A program made the translations under genes and the position numbers. A stretch of 64,000 bases of DNA, from positions 32,821,608 to 32,885,607 of the forward strand of contig NC_063452.1 in assembly GCF_020379485.1 (NCBI RefSeq), in the 5' to 3' direction. Source of the DNA: Brassica napus. Lineage: Eukaryota > Streptophyta > Magnoliopsida > Brassicales > Brassicaceae. Every line of letters starts with the position of its first letter. Position 1 is the stretch's first letter. Positions 36,104 to 47,299 of this stretch are shown here, one piece after another. The notes below the pieces were generated by a model. It was not told where the DNA came from, ran no database searches, and saw only the letters and a list, made by a program, of their open reading frames with translations.

Positions 36104-38420
36104 ACAAGTTAGGAAGATAAACCTGACCGGAGTGGGAATCGATCGATGTGCATCGGTATGCATCGATCGTCGCAGGTGTCAGCATGTCGATCGATGTCGA
36201 GGTCTCGTCCACGGTCGATATGGTGATCATCATCCTACTTGGGTCTTGCAATAAATCTGAAAGAATAAAAACGAAAGTAAATACTAGTAACTAAGAAAAC
36301 CTATTAAAATTACCTAATAGTGGGTTGCCTCCCACTCAGCGCTTTGTTATAGTCATTTACCTTGGCTGTGGAGGTGTTTGGCTAGTTGGTGGAAAGACAG
36401 CTACTTGTTGGGAAACAAGCATCCACCTCATCTCTGAACATTCTGGACCAAGCTGCAATGAAACATCTTGTGGCCTAATCGTTTCTGGTCCATCTCTCAT
36501 CCATCTTCTGTATTGCATTTGAGATGTTCTGTAGCCTCTCCTGAAGAGTTTTAATGCTGAAATGATGCCATCCTATCTTGTCGTAGGCGTATGCTGATAG
36601 CTCGTTCAGTTCCTCGTGCATTGAATCTATCTTGTTGTGTATCAGCTGCTCGTCGTCTGATGTAGACTTGGTATCGATCGATGCGACCATATGTCTATCG
36701 ATCGTTGCTGGTGCAGTACTGTCGATCGATATGGAGTGTGCTCTGTCGATCGATGCTGATATCTGGTGTTGAGATGCGAGTTGCCTTTAAATGGCTTTGA
36801 CTTCTTTCTGTAGCCACTCTTCTTGGCTCTCTAGTCCACCGAGTCGAAGGTCGAATGGAAAGTAGATGTCATTACACCGCTTCTCAAGTCGTTCCTCCAT
36901 GGTGTCTATAGCAGTGTAAAGCTTTGATGTGATCTGATCAACTTATGCTGCTGTGTAGAGAAGGTGTTCAGTAGGTTTCCTGTCATCGAGCGATGCCCTG
37001 CGGAACCTATCGATCGATGTCGATCCTTCATCCTGAAAATCATGTTGATCATGAAGCTTGCCAATATCTTTCTGGACTTTCATCATCTGCGTAGACAAGC
37101 TGTCCAAGTATCGCATGGTAGGTGAGGTAAAACGGTCGTGCATATCCTCATAAGATTGTAACCTATCTTCCATGGCTGCGAACTTGTTGTCGATCGATGT
37201 GATGGTGCAGATATCGATCGATGTGGCTGGTTGTGGATCCTTCTTGCGAATGGTGTCCAAATCTTGCTGTAGCAGATCAATTCTCGTGCTTAACCAGTCC
37301 ACGTTGTTGTTGAGAGTGTTGTAGACGTCGTTAATCTTTGTGTTGATGTATGCGATCTCCCATTCATCCTTCTTCTCTGCTAAACTTTGCGGTTTTGCAG
37401 GGATTTGGGATGTCTGTGGCTTGCCATCGATCGATGTTGCTTTGTCGGCGTCGATCGATGGTGATGCCGTAGCTTCCTTCTCAAGGCTGTGCTGCATACT
37501 CTCAATCTCTGTCCTCATCTCTGCCATACTTTTGAAAAGCTCATTGTAACCTCTGTCCAAAGGCTGATAGGTGTCATCTACCAATGTCTTGAGTTCATCT
37601 CCTAGCCTTTCATGAGCTCCACAAATACCAGTCACCATCTCATTAATCTCATCCTTGGTGTAGATATCTTGTGCCAGTATTGTAGGTGTGAAAGAAGTGG
37701 CATGTTCTGGAAGACATATGTGACTCTCTTCATATAGTGATGCTCTCTCCAGAATTTTTCTGATGTTGTCCTTGGTAACAGGGATCATCTCACCAGCTAC
37801 GCTCCTTGCATATCCAAACTTATCTCTGTAGACTCCATATTCGTCCTTATGTTCCCATCTGAACTTTCTGGCTCCATAGATGTCATAAGCGCGATGTCCA
37901 AACTCGTAACGTCTGTCGATCGATGGTGAGGGTGTCTTGTCGAGCGACATTGGTGTTACCCTGTCGAACGATGTTGGAGCAACCTTGTCGATCGATGCGT
38001 GGCCAACTGGTCGGTATGATTGGTGTGAACCAATTGCTATTGTGTTAGCCCCTGGATGTTCGTCTGGAACTGTTGGAATGTTGTCTGGAATGTTGGGTTG
38101 CTGCATAAACAACTTATCTGGTCTATTGGCCACCTGAAGTCTGCTATGTCCTCTCTGGATACTTTTAGAATTCTTCCATCTATAGCTCTTGCATGGCCAT
38201 CTGGGTCCCTGAAAATACCAAATTCATCAGGAGTTAGAAAACCGTAATCCATACTCATATTCTTCTTAGTAAATGAAGAAAGTTGAGGTTTAGAATGAGT
38301 ATCGATCGATGTTGATACTGGAGTATCGATCGATGGTAGACGTTTGTCTGCGGAATTAGGGTTTTTGGATTGAATGCTCCTCCTGGATTTTCCTTCTGAT
38401 TGGTTTGTGGGAGCATTCAT
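36066..38420 (-). pseudogene. Element K SID-repeat ORF
   Basis: ATG at 38420 starts MNAPTNQSEGKSRRSIQSKN. A frameshift near 38140 leads to the long frame ending at 36943, with further pieces at 36690-36475 and 36251-36109 (stops between). Two related blocks are visible: DEFGIFRDPDGHARAIDGRI and, about 140 residues on, DEYGVYRDKFGYARSVAGEM, the latter followed by ASLYEESHICLPEHA. Ser-Ile-Asp occurs again and again (LPSIDT, STSIDT, ASIDKV, PSIDRR, TSIDG, TSIDI), each encoded by TCGATCGAT. The middle looks alpha-helical (TKINDVYNTLNNNVDWLSTR). It occupies the position where pol should be. I recognise no enzyme. Confidence 0.7.
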
Positions 38421-38467
38421 CTTTTCTGTTTCGGTGTCGTGAGAAGTAATCTGGGGTGCAAAACTCC

Positions 38468-39430
38468 TTATATAGGTATTGGTAAACCTACTTGGAATTG
38501 GAATATTTTTTCTTTTTCTTTTTCCTTTTCAATGGCGGTGGCTTTAATATCGATCGATGTACCAGGTATGGTATCGATCGATGCATAAGAACGTTTTGCT
38601 GGATGAAGGTGGGTATCGACCGATGCTAAGTGAACTCTGTCAATTGATGGTGGAGACGTGTTGTTGAAGGAATGGCCTGAATATATGTCATCATGCATAG
38701 AAATCTCAATAGCTCTTTCCTTCCAGCAATCCTCATCATACTCCTCTGTAGGATCCTCATCGAATGAAGGAATTACAGTATCCACTGCAAAACTTTCATG
38801 GAATCCACTGTCTGCCCAACTGCCTATTGAATAGTCCTCTCGTCCTCTGTTGTTGGGTTTTTGAAAGGCAAAGTCTGGATAACACTGATCTGGTAATGTG
38901 AAGTTGTCTACCGGTTGCTTCCCGTCGAGCGACGTGGGATAGCGTTCATCGGTCGTCGGTGACTCATTGGAATTGATCGATGAAACAATGCGGGTGTCGA
39001 TCGATTCCGAGTACTCCGTTTCGTACTCTGCTCCACAATGGCATGCTGCAATGTAGCCAAGATCATTTCCAAGCTCCACGAGGTTGACTTGTTGTCTCAC
39101 AACTTGAACTGGGTCATAGTGGACGTCTGGATCTATCAGTGTCAGACACAATCTGTTGGTGTTCACGTCACATACAGCTCCTACTGTAGCAAGGAAAGCT
39201 CTTCCAAACAGAAGTGAAGAGTTCCAGTTTAGCTTTATGTCCAGGACATGAACATCTACTGGGATAAGGGCATTACCAATCTTTACTTCAAGGTCTCTTA
39301 TGATGCCTCCTGAGCTTCTTTCTGAAAGATCCACGAAGGTGAAAGATTCTGATGAAGGCTCTATTTTCAGACCCAGCTGGTCTGCCATAACCTTAGGTAG
39401 TATGCTGACTAATGCTCATGTGTCACAATG
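38468..39430 (-). pseudogene. Element K aspartic protease with C-terminal extension
   Basis: The minus frame from 39430 reads HCDT-stop-ALVSILPKVMADQLGLKI. The Gly of the catalytic DTG is replaced by TGA at 39418-39416. The distal part is well kept: DLSERSSGGIIRDLEVKIGN, FGRAFLATVGAVCDVNTNRL. Then comes a long acidic tail with SID repeats ending 38468. Athila-type protease, inactive. No RT follows. Confidence 0.82.
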
Positions 39431-39516
39431 TGCATGGAGAAATTCAATACCCTTCACCACATATGGTATTGCGAACTTCCCAGGATCACTCTTCTTCTTC
39501 AATGTGATCCTTAGTC

Positions 39517-41789
39517 TCATAAACATTCTCCTAAAGTTTCCTTAGTCTCTCTGAAGAACATCCACAACCTGTGTGTGAAATAAACTTCATCAAAAGGTTT
39601 CTCCACTGGGATTCTGAGGACTCTCTTAGTGAAACCATCCATCTCCTTCTCATTAGCTTCCCTTTTAAGGTTCTTAGGAATCTTCTCCTTCCTCTTCCTT
39701 AACCTTCTTCCTTCAGTTGCCTCATCAACTTGCATAGTGTCTGGTGTAGTGTCTGAAGGGTTGGTTGTAGGTTCTGGTGGGTTGGCTGATGGTTTAGGTG
39801 GTGGTCTGAGTGTGTGGATCGATGGGAGATGAGGGGGGGCCGATCGATGTCGATCTCTCTCTGTCGGTCAACTGCTGTCTCAAGCGGTTGATCGATTTTG
39901 ACGTAGAAAGGGGAGGGTGGGTGAGGATGTTTTTCTGCGAATTCCTTATGAGTCATGATTCGAACTGCACTACACTCCGCAGTAAATTCAGCAGACGACG
40001 TCGATCGATGTCAAGAGTAATCTGTCGATCGATCTTCGTCATGGTCTGTCGATCGATCTTCGTCAAGGTCTATCGATCGATGTGTATCCATTGACATCGG
40101 TCGACACCATTGTGATCCGCCGAAACTCATGGAGCTTTCAACTTCGAAGTCTCCTTCTCCAAGCTTCTCATGCTTCACCACTTGCCATAAATTATCATCT
40201 ATGATGGCATTGACGTGGTGTTTTGATTTCTCAACTCCTGCCTCTCTAGCCAAGGCTTCTTGCCTCTTTACAGTGTCTCCAGTCTGAACCACTTGCATTT
40301 CAAGATTCCTAACCTGAGTCCCTAAGGTCTCAATTCTTGTGTTCAGACTGTTGTAGGCGGAATCTATCTTCCCATTGAAATCCACAGTGAGTTGTTGCTG
40401 TCCTTCCAGAACTCTGTCAAGCATTGCTTCAATCTTGCTATCCTGAGTCTGTGGTGGTGGATTCTGGTAGAATGAGTTTCCATAGCCTCTGTTGTTGTTG
40501 CTGAAAGGTTTCTGAAACTGTGAACTCTGTTACTCCTTTGACCATTTCCATAGAAGTTTCTGTTTCCACCCTGGTTTCCATACCTCTGAAATCCAGTACC
40601 TCCAATGTAGTTCACATCTTCTTCTCCTTCCATGTCTACAGCTTCTTCTCCTTCAGCTGAGCAGACCTGCTTCCTGAGAAGCTCATGAACTACATCTAGC
40701 TTTGCTCTAACTTCGTCCATATGCTCCTTCCCTAGGGATGCAACAGACTTCTTTCTTTCAAAATCAGTGTTCTTGGTGCTGCTGCTGTTTGCTAGATTTT
40801 CTATCAGTCTCACAGCTTCCACCAGATTCCTAGTGTTGAAGTTTCGCTCGCTAGCTTTATCAAGAGCCATCTGATACCTCAAGGCGATACCTCTGAAGAA
40901 AGTGCTCAGCAGTTGCACTTCGTTGAATCCGTGGTGTGGACAGTCTCGCTGGAAGAACTTGAATCTGATCCATGCGTCTTTGAAAGACTCTCATGTCTCT
41001 TGCGCGAATGTAGCGATTTTGCTTCTCAAGTCTTCAGCGCGTGCCTCATCGAAGAAGTTTCGCAAGAACGCATTCTTGATTTCGGCCCAGGATGTTAGAG
41101 ATCATGTGGGTAGCTGCTTAAGCCAGTGCATCGCTTCTCAAGTCAGAGAATACTTGAAGAGCTTGCACAATAGGTAGTCCTCAGAGACTCCATCCATACG
41201 AGTAGCAGCGATAAGATCCTCGAACCTTTCTAGATGGTCCATGGGATGCTCGTGCGGTAACTCAGAGTAGGGTATCTGCGTGTGTAGTACTGAGGCTTTA
41301 GCTCGAAATTCTGCATATGAATCTCTGGAAGTCGAATAGCTGATCTGTTGGTGTAGTACTCATCTGGACGATTGTAGTCGGCCAGTGCCCTTAGTCGAGC
41401 AGCCTCTTCAACTGGTTGAGCAGATCCTGTAGCATCAGTATCAGAGATTACATTCCCCTGAGCGTCTAGTCTCCATCTTATTCAAAGATGACCATCCTGG
41501 TCATACATGTTTCCATTCTCGTCCTGTCTGAGAATAACAATCACAACCATGCTTCGCGACTGAGGATCGATCGATGTGGTGTAGTGTCGATTGATGGCGA
41601 ACGATGTAGATCGGTCGACGATGAAGGTTGGGTATCGGTCAATGGTTGGGTGCGAGAATTGGTCGACGTGAAAGCTGCTGCGTCGATCGATGTGGAACGT
41701 TGGTCTTTGCAGATCGAGCATTCTAAGTGAGCAGGATCTTCTGAGAATAGCGGTTGTGTGTTCTTGTTGCTTCTGGTACTGCTGGGCAT
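39517..41789 (-). pseudogene. Element K gag
   Basis: ATG at 41789 starts MPSSTRSNKNTQPLFSEDPA, followed by SID-containing sequence (STSIDAAAF, SPSIDTTP). Across frames the Athila gag core is visible: RLPEIHMQNFELKP near 41320, SFKDAWIRFKFFQRDCPHHG near 40960, LLSTFFRGIALRYQMALDKA and LVEAVRLIENLANSS. Then a glycine/asparagine-rich GFQRYGNQGGNRNFYGNGQR and a coiled-coil piece (LNTRIETLGTQVRNLEMQVV). At least four stops or frameshifts. The tail near 39840-40090 again encodes SID/STD repeats. Confidence 0.78.
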
Positions 41790-41881
41790 GCACCTGAAAA
41801 GACAAGAAAAAATTTTGTGTCAGAATGGGGGTAGAGAAAAGAATAAGAATCAATAACACTAAATCTAATGGCGATCAAAGC

Positions 41882-41899
41882 TCCCCGGCAACGGTGCCA
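41882..41899 (-). other. Element K primer-binding site (tRNA-Asp type)
   Basis: The minus strand reads TGGCACCGTTGCCGGGGA, 14 bases after the LTR end. It differs by one base from a complement of the plant tRNA-Asp 3' end, the known Athila primer. Confidence 0.75.
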
Positions 41900-41913
41900 A
41901 ATTTGATACCACT

Positions 41914-43182
41914 CAAATTACCCTAAGGAGTGAATTACTCTCTCAAATAAGATGTTCAGTTGCAGTACTTAGGGATCGAATCCACAAGGAGCTAAGGAAC
42001 CTATTAAATCTAGTCAGGTTATTAATTCTAGGTGTTTGTTGTTTTATGGGTTTAAAAGTAAATAGCAAGTCTATTGCTCTACTAACAAGATGATTGGGGG
42101 TGTAACTTTATTGGAAGATATTAGATGCATGTTTTCTATTCAGGTGTTGGAGATTATAATCCTATAGATGCCTAACAGTTGCATGCATGATATAATAGAG
42201 CTCAACTCCTTAATCACAGTGATTAGCGATGGAAATGTTTCACCGGTTAACTAACTAGATCTTGGATCTCAACTGTCGTCTTTTGATCACAAGAAAGTGT
42301 CAATCGATGATCCTATAGGGATATCGATCGATACACTTTTCACAATATCGATCGATTGTCAGATGACGATATCAATCGATAGCTTCTAGTTCAGCCCTAG
42401 GCGCAGGTTGATAATGCTCACTAGTCTCCTAGATCTGCGGTTAGCTCTCTCTAGCAGTCCTAGCATGACATATTAGATTTAAGACATGATAATCAAGGAT
42501 GCTTGACACATGCAAATTCCTAGGTTCAATATTCTAGTTAGCAAGCTATAGCAAGCATTAAGAACAATCAATCAATGAATATCACAACTAAGCAATTCTA
42601 TAGTTGGGGCTAATCCCTCTAACCTATTTGAACCCTGAATCTAACAAGTAAACTATTCAGACATAGCTAAGCAATTCATGACATAAAATATAGATAAAAA
42701 CTGCATAGAATAGAATAGATGAATCAATGGAGTTCCAATCACAAATCTCTCTATGATCTTCTCTCCAAAAAACTCTCTCTCTCTCTTGCTGAAAGTAAGA
42801 ATACAATGATGGTAAAAACTCTTCTTGCCTCCTAACACTTAGGCAAATATATAACTATTAGGTTAAAAATTTGTCAGGGGTAATCTTGTAATTTGGTGAA
42901 GCCTTGGGTTTAAAGTCGGCTGGAACCAAGTCGCGCGTTCCGCGTCTCGACATCAATCGATGGTACAGGATGTACATTGATGATTGCTTCTTCTGCATAT
43001 CGACCTCTAATGGTCAGCTTAGATGAAATCTCTTTTAAGCTCATAAATGCTCCATAATCATCACTTTACTCCAAGATACATCTGAACCTGAAAACATACG
43101 TAATAGGATAGAATATATAATATATAGATAGTAAAATACTTATATACCATGGATGAAAATGGGTCAAATCCATGGTATATCA
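41914..43182 (-). repeat. Element K 5' LTR
   Basis: TGATACCACTC to CCATGGTATATCA on the plus strand. It is near-identical to 18798-20067 apart from small indels (about 28 bp extra near 42020). CGATCGAT motifs are partly mutated here (caatcgat, atcaatcgat). Confidence 0.92.
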
Positions 43183-43187
43183 CAAGG

Positions 43188-43460
43188 CGAAGACGGACTC
43201 CGGTCGATCCAGCTCGGCCGTTCGCCGAACTGGACTGGTCCAGCTTGGCGAACGGCCGAGCTGAATCCGTCTTGGGTCCAGCTCGGCCGTTCGCCGAACT
43301 GGGCTGGTCCAGCTTGGCAAACGGCCGAGCTGAATCCGTGTTGGGTCCAGCTTGGCCGTTCGCTGAACTAGACTGGTCCAGCTCGGTGAACTGCCGATCT
43401 GAATCCGTGTTCGATGATCAAGTCTGTTTGTTTCGACAAACTGATCCTTTAGACTCTCGG
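43188..43460 (-). repeat. Element B 5' LTR, right portion
   Basis: It continues 18797 after the K insertion: cgaagacggactcc, three hairpin modules, and gatgatcaagtctgtttgtt. It stops near 43460 where LTR1 would continue for about 100 bp more to its end. Confidence 0.88.
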
Positions 43461-43939
43461 TGTCAGCCATCTATGATGAGCACCAGAAGGCTAAAACTCG
43501 GAAGAGGTGTCCTGTTTATACCCCTCCGCCAAGATTGGCAAGGGCTGCTTCATTGGTTAATGGCTTATCTTCCACCTCGTCAACAGGTGCTGAAGCCGTA
43601 CCTAATCACGACCCACTGGTGGATGCTCACCGGAGGTTAATTGGCGAGGTGTTCTTTCTCCGTAGTCTGGTGCAGAACATGATGGCTCACCGGGATCTGT
43701 TGATTCAGCAAGTGAAGGCGTCGGCCAGATGGGAGCTCATGAAGGAATGGCTGGAGAAGCGAGTGGAACATTGGGATCCTGAAGAAGAGTATCGTCGACA
43801 TCTGTTACTATCCGGGGGGATCGACCAGCAGTCGGGGAGTTTCTCCCGGGTTTCCACCCCGAGATCCGTTGTGGGGTCGCGATTCTCGGAGGATCCTTCT
43901 AAAATGGCTCTTTTTAGCCCCCTTTGGTTTTTGGAATAA
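43461..43939 (+). pseudogene. Antisense gene of Tat element G, C-terminal coiled-coil part
   Basis: The open frame includes LVDAHRRLIGEVFFLRSLVQ and ASARWELMKEWLEKRVEHWD. This matches the minus-strand ORF of element E (VARWELMREWLRKQSAQWDL). With the N-terminal part at 12777-13532 it makes one antisense gene that element B split. Helical and charged; function unknown. Confidence 0.65.
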
Positions 43940-45555
43940 TCGGCTCTTCATAACTCTCTTTTTATGCAATCTTTCCTATTGTTTTGTATGCTCTGATGGT
44001 AGTACTTCAAATTTTTAAGAGGATCTTCTCCGCCTGTTTCTCGGGTGGGGTGAGTCTCGTAGTATATGATCGCTCCTTATCCTCTCCATAGGTTAGATAA
44101 CTGGATCCTGGGAGTGAACTGCTTTTCTTTGGATACGTCATGAAATTTCAGAGGTCATCTATGGATGTTGGGGTTGCCCCGGACCTGGAGATTACGCAGG
44201 GACCAGAAGGTAGCCTAGGATCTGAAAGATGGGCTCTGAACCCAGAGGTTTCAGGCTTTCTAGAATACGGACTCTTGGAGTCTGGAGATTGTTTTCATGA
44301 CCCGGAGGCCGCATAAGGACCATGAGGTCATATTTGGGAGCCGGAGGTCGTAGGGGAACCCGGAGGTTCTCCTTTAGATCCTAAGATCGTGTCTGGGACC
44401 CGGAGGTCGTAGGGGAACCTGGAGGTTTTTCTTTAGATCCTGGGATCATGACTGGAGCCCGGAGGCTGTATGAGGACCCGAAAATTTCTTCATTAGATCC
44501 GGACCGTACTTGGAACCCAGAGGTTCTTGAGATCGTGATTGGACCCTGAGGTCATGATTGGACCCTGAGGTCGTGTGGGAACCCGGAGGTTCTTAGAGAT
44601 GTGATGACCCCGATGCACCTTAGGCTTCACATGGGTTCTATCTTCTTTATAAGATCATATTTAGAACCCTAAGGCCATATAGGAACCCGAGGGTTCTTCC
44701 TCAGATCCTGAGATCTTTGCGTGGAACCCGGAGGCTATCTGGGAACCCTGAGGTTCTTCCTTAGACTTTATACGTAGGACCCGAGATTGTATGGGGAACC
44801 GTGGGTTTCCTCTTTAGATTGCGGGCTCTTATATGGGCCCGGATTTCCCTTGAGAACCCGGAATATTTGTTTTTCGCAGGGACCGTACTCCGCCTTCCTA
44901 GGCAAGACTACTACCAGTACCTGTTTGGATTTCGCATTCTGCCGCTCGAAAGCTGGCCACTATCAATTTCCTATGATGTATTCAACTTCTGCAAGAAGTC
45001 ACTGACAGGCTTAGAGGGTGCTGGTTTGGGTGTTATGACCCAAGTGCCAGGCTTTGCTGCTTTCCACATCTGGATAAGCAGAGATTATGAGGTGCTCCCA
45101 GACTTTTGCACTTTTGCTCCCTATATTTCACAGTACTTTTGCAAGTATACCCAGTGTTATCTGTATTGTATAGCACGTAGCGTTTTAATACATGTACTTT
45201 CACATGTGGTACTCTACGGACCCCGATGCGCCTTAGGCTGCACAGGAGTTTTAGGTAGTTTTGACAGCATACTCAGGCTGGCGCATACCCATTCGTTTTC
45301 TATGTCTCATACCCGTTTTGATTTTCTGTGGGCATGCCACTTTATGACAAGGGTTAGCCAGGATCAGAGGTCTCTAGAGACCTGTTCCTGCTCGTATTCC
45401 CCTTTAAGTATAGTGATTTTCCTACTGGCTTCATAGTCGGAACTATTTTTTATTATAAGCTTTGCTCGGAGATGTTTAACATACATAGAAGTAGGAAATT
45501 ATAATGCTTAAATAGTATATAGTAAGATAGTAGAAATCATGGTCCGGAGACCGTA
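43940..45555 (-). repeat. Element G post-pol spacer with CCGGAGG-type short repeats
   Basis: Dozens of irregular copies of gacccggaggtc and aacccggaggttc from about 44140 to 44880. The same repeats, reverse-complemented (cctccgggttcc), fill the same position in element E (53560-55080). Non-coding. Confidence 0.7.
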
Positions 45556-46850
45556 TTAAAAATGATAGGCTTTGAGGTGCAGGGCATTCCAGCAGTTGGG
45601 TTGTATTTTACCTATGCTATCTTGTAGCCTGTAGGCTCCTGCTCTCCGCACCTTGATTACCTTATAGGGTCCTCCCCACCCGGGGTGAGTTTCCCAGTCG
45701 TTTTTTCTGCTCGTCGTAGAACCCAATCCCCTTGCTGGAAGGTCCTGGTTGTGGCTTTCTTGTTGTATGTCCTGGCGACGTCTTGCTGGTAGTACCAGTT
45801 TCTTAGCCGAGCGGCCTCTCTCTTTTCGTCGAGTAGGTCTAGGCTCAGCGTCATCAGCTCGTCGTTCTCTTCTTGAGAGGTAGACCATGAGACCGTTGTT
45901 CTCAAGTGCATCTCCGTGGGTATTATGGCCTCAGAGCCGTAGTCTAGCGAGTAAGGAATTTCCTGCGTCGCTGTCTTGGGAGTGGTACGGTAGGCCCAGA
46001 GGACTCCGTGCAGTTCTTCCGCCCACTTCCCGTGAGAACCCTCCAATCGCTTTTTAATCATGTTGGCCACGGTCTTGTTCGTGGATTCGGTTTGTCCGTT
46101 GGACTGGGGGTGTCGGGGGGGGGGGGGTGGCGAAGGTAAGTTTTATGCCCCAGTCCTTGCAGAACTCATTGAAGTTATGGCTCGTAAACTGGGGTCCATT
46201 GTCGGTGACGATCTCATGGGGGACCCCGAAGCAAGTGATTACGTTCGTCGACAGGAATTTGCGGATCTGGAGGTATCTTATCTGGCTAAGTGCTTCTGAT
46301 TCGACCCATATGGAGAAGTAGTCCGTGACTACCAGAAGGAAGACCTTCTGCCCTGGCGCCATAGCGAATTTCCCCACAATGTCCATGTCCCATTTTCTGA
46401 ACGACCACTGTGAGCTTAGGGACTTGAGGTTTTCCGAAGGGAGTTTAGAAACTGGAGCGTGCCTCTGACACTGGTCGCAGTGTTTGGCTTGTCGGTTGGC
46501 GTCTGCGGCCATCATGGGCCAATAGTAGCATGCTCTTCTGGCCCTGAGCACCAGGCTCCTGCCGCTAGAGTGGGATCCACAATCTCCTTCACGTAGTTCT
46601 ACAAGGATTCTAGCGGCTTCCCGAGGTGTAACACATCTCAAGTACGGGCCTGAGAAGGATCTCCGGTATAGCTTCTCTTGAGAGATACAATATCTTGCGG
46701 CTTGCTTCTTAATTTTTCTGGCCTCCTTGCGATTATTCCGGGAGAGTATCATTCTCTAGGTACCGCCGGACTACAGGGGTCATCCAGGTTTCGCCCTCTT
46801 TGATAGCGGAAACCTCTTCAGATTGGGGTTCCTTTAGGGCGGCTGGCCAT
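45556..46850 (-). pseudogene. Element G integrase (Tat type)
   Basis: It reads GETWMTPVVRRYLENDTLPE, then the zinc finger VELREGDCGSHSSGRSLVLR ... HCDQCQRHAP (HHCC complete), the core FRKWDMDIVGKFAMAPGQKV and GVPHEIVTDNGPQFTSHNF, and the C-terminal GPYKVIKVRRAGAYRLQDSI ending at 45556. Frameshifts lie near 46752, at the G13 run 46115-46127, and near 45690. The neighbouring antisense gene on the plus strand confirms a minus-oriented Tat element. Confidence 0.85.
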
Positions 46851-46854
46851 CTGG

Positions 46855-46922
46855 AACTCCATTTTCGATCCCCTTCTTATCCTTGATCTCAAGATCGAAT
46901 TCTTGGAGTAAAAGAATCCATC
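46855..46922 (-). pseudogene. Element H (Athila) RNase H end fragment
   Basis: RWILLLQEFDLEIKDKKGIE is the block that follows RNase H in Athila pol. It is the continuation of the RT fragment at 57871-58757, separated by element E. It joins Tat integrase sequence at about 46855. Confidence 0.7.
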
Positions 46923-46927
46923 TCAGC

Positions 46928-47257
46928 TGTTCGGGAAAAATACTCAGGTATTGAATTCCTCTAGACCCCAGGCAGGACACCGGCCTCTGGATCCCCGCTG
47001 GAAGGAACCCTGGTTCCCAGGATCTCCGCTAGAAGGAACCCCGGTTCTCCGCTATGGATTTTTCCGGGCCCGGTCCAAGGATCGCCCCCTTCCTCCGGGA
47101 AATGGAAAACTTCCGATAAGGAGAACCTTCCATATTTCCGAATGTGGAAGAGTTTAACCTACTCCAACCGACTAAGACCCGCCTTAGGAAGACTATATAA
47201 AGGGAACCTAAACCCTTAGAGCTAGGCGGCAAGATCCTACACAAAAATCCCCTAAGA
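46928..47257 (+). repeat. Element E 5' LTR (internally deleted)
   Basis: TGTTCGGGAAAAATACTC to AATCCCCTAAGA. Compared with the 3' LTR (57515-57865), it lacks about 150 bp between gagctaggcggc and atcctacac. Confidence 0.75.
47194..47201 (+). promoter_or_regulatory. LTR TATA box (element E)
   Basis: TATATAAA in ggaagactatataaaggg. The 3' LTR copy reads tatatgca and is damaged. Confidence 0.6.
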
Positions 47258-47279
47258 GTTTGGCACTAGAAGGAGGGGA
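47258..47279 (+). other. Element E primer-binding site
   Basis: GTTTGGCACTAGAAGGAGGGG directly after the LTR, the same as in elements B, C and D. Confidence 0.65.
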
Positions 47280-47299
47280 GTAATCTAAACTACGTGATA

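Larger units (their letters stand above)
18798..43182 (-). mobile_element. Element K: Athila-like element without RT/integrase, containing element C
   Basis: The two LTRs are 18798-20067 (1270 bp) and 41914-43182 (1269 bp). TSD caagg lies at 18793-18797 and 43183-43187, exactly in B LTR2. The PBS complements the tRNA-Asp 3' end as in Athila. After removing C and its duplicated target, K is about 9.5 kb. Order on the minus strand: gag (41789-39517), protease (39430-38468), a Ser-Ile-Asp-rich ORF (38420-36066), C insertion, about 1.15 kb non-coding, purine tract, 3' LTR. No RT, RNase H or integrase sequence is visible. Non-autonomous. Confidence 0.88.
13533..43460 (-). mobile_element. Element B: Tat-type LTR retrotransposon lacking most of pol, interrupted by K
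   Basis: LTR1 (3') is 13533-14976, the internal region 14977-17982, and LTR2 (5') 17983-18797 plus 43188-43460. In minus-strand sense the LTR starts TGTTGGGGTGAAAATC and ends GGTTCCCACA. A PBS-type GTTTGGCGCTAGAAGGAG follows the 5' LTR, and a purine tract (gagttgggggttaac) precedes the 3' LTR. The interior holds degraded gag, a protease remnant and a plus-strand antisense ORF. Reverse transcriptase, RNase H and integrase are absent. LTR2 is truncated on the right, so no TSD can be read. Confidence 0.8.

Noticed and set aside
44801..45436. 211-codon plus ORF
   Set aside because: It covers post-pol spacer of element G; the corresponding region of E is broken by stops and has no domain.
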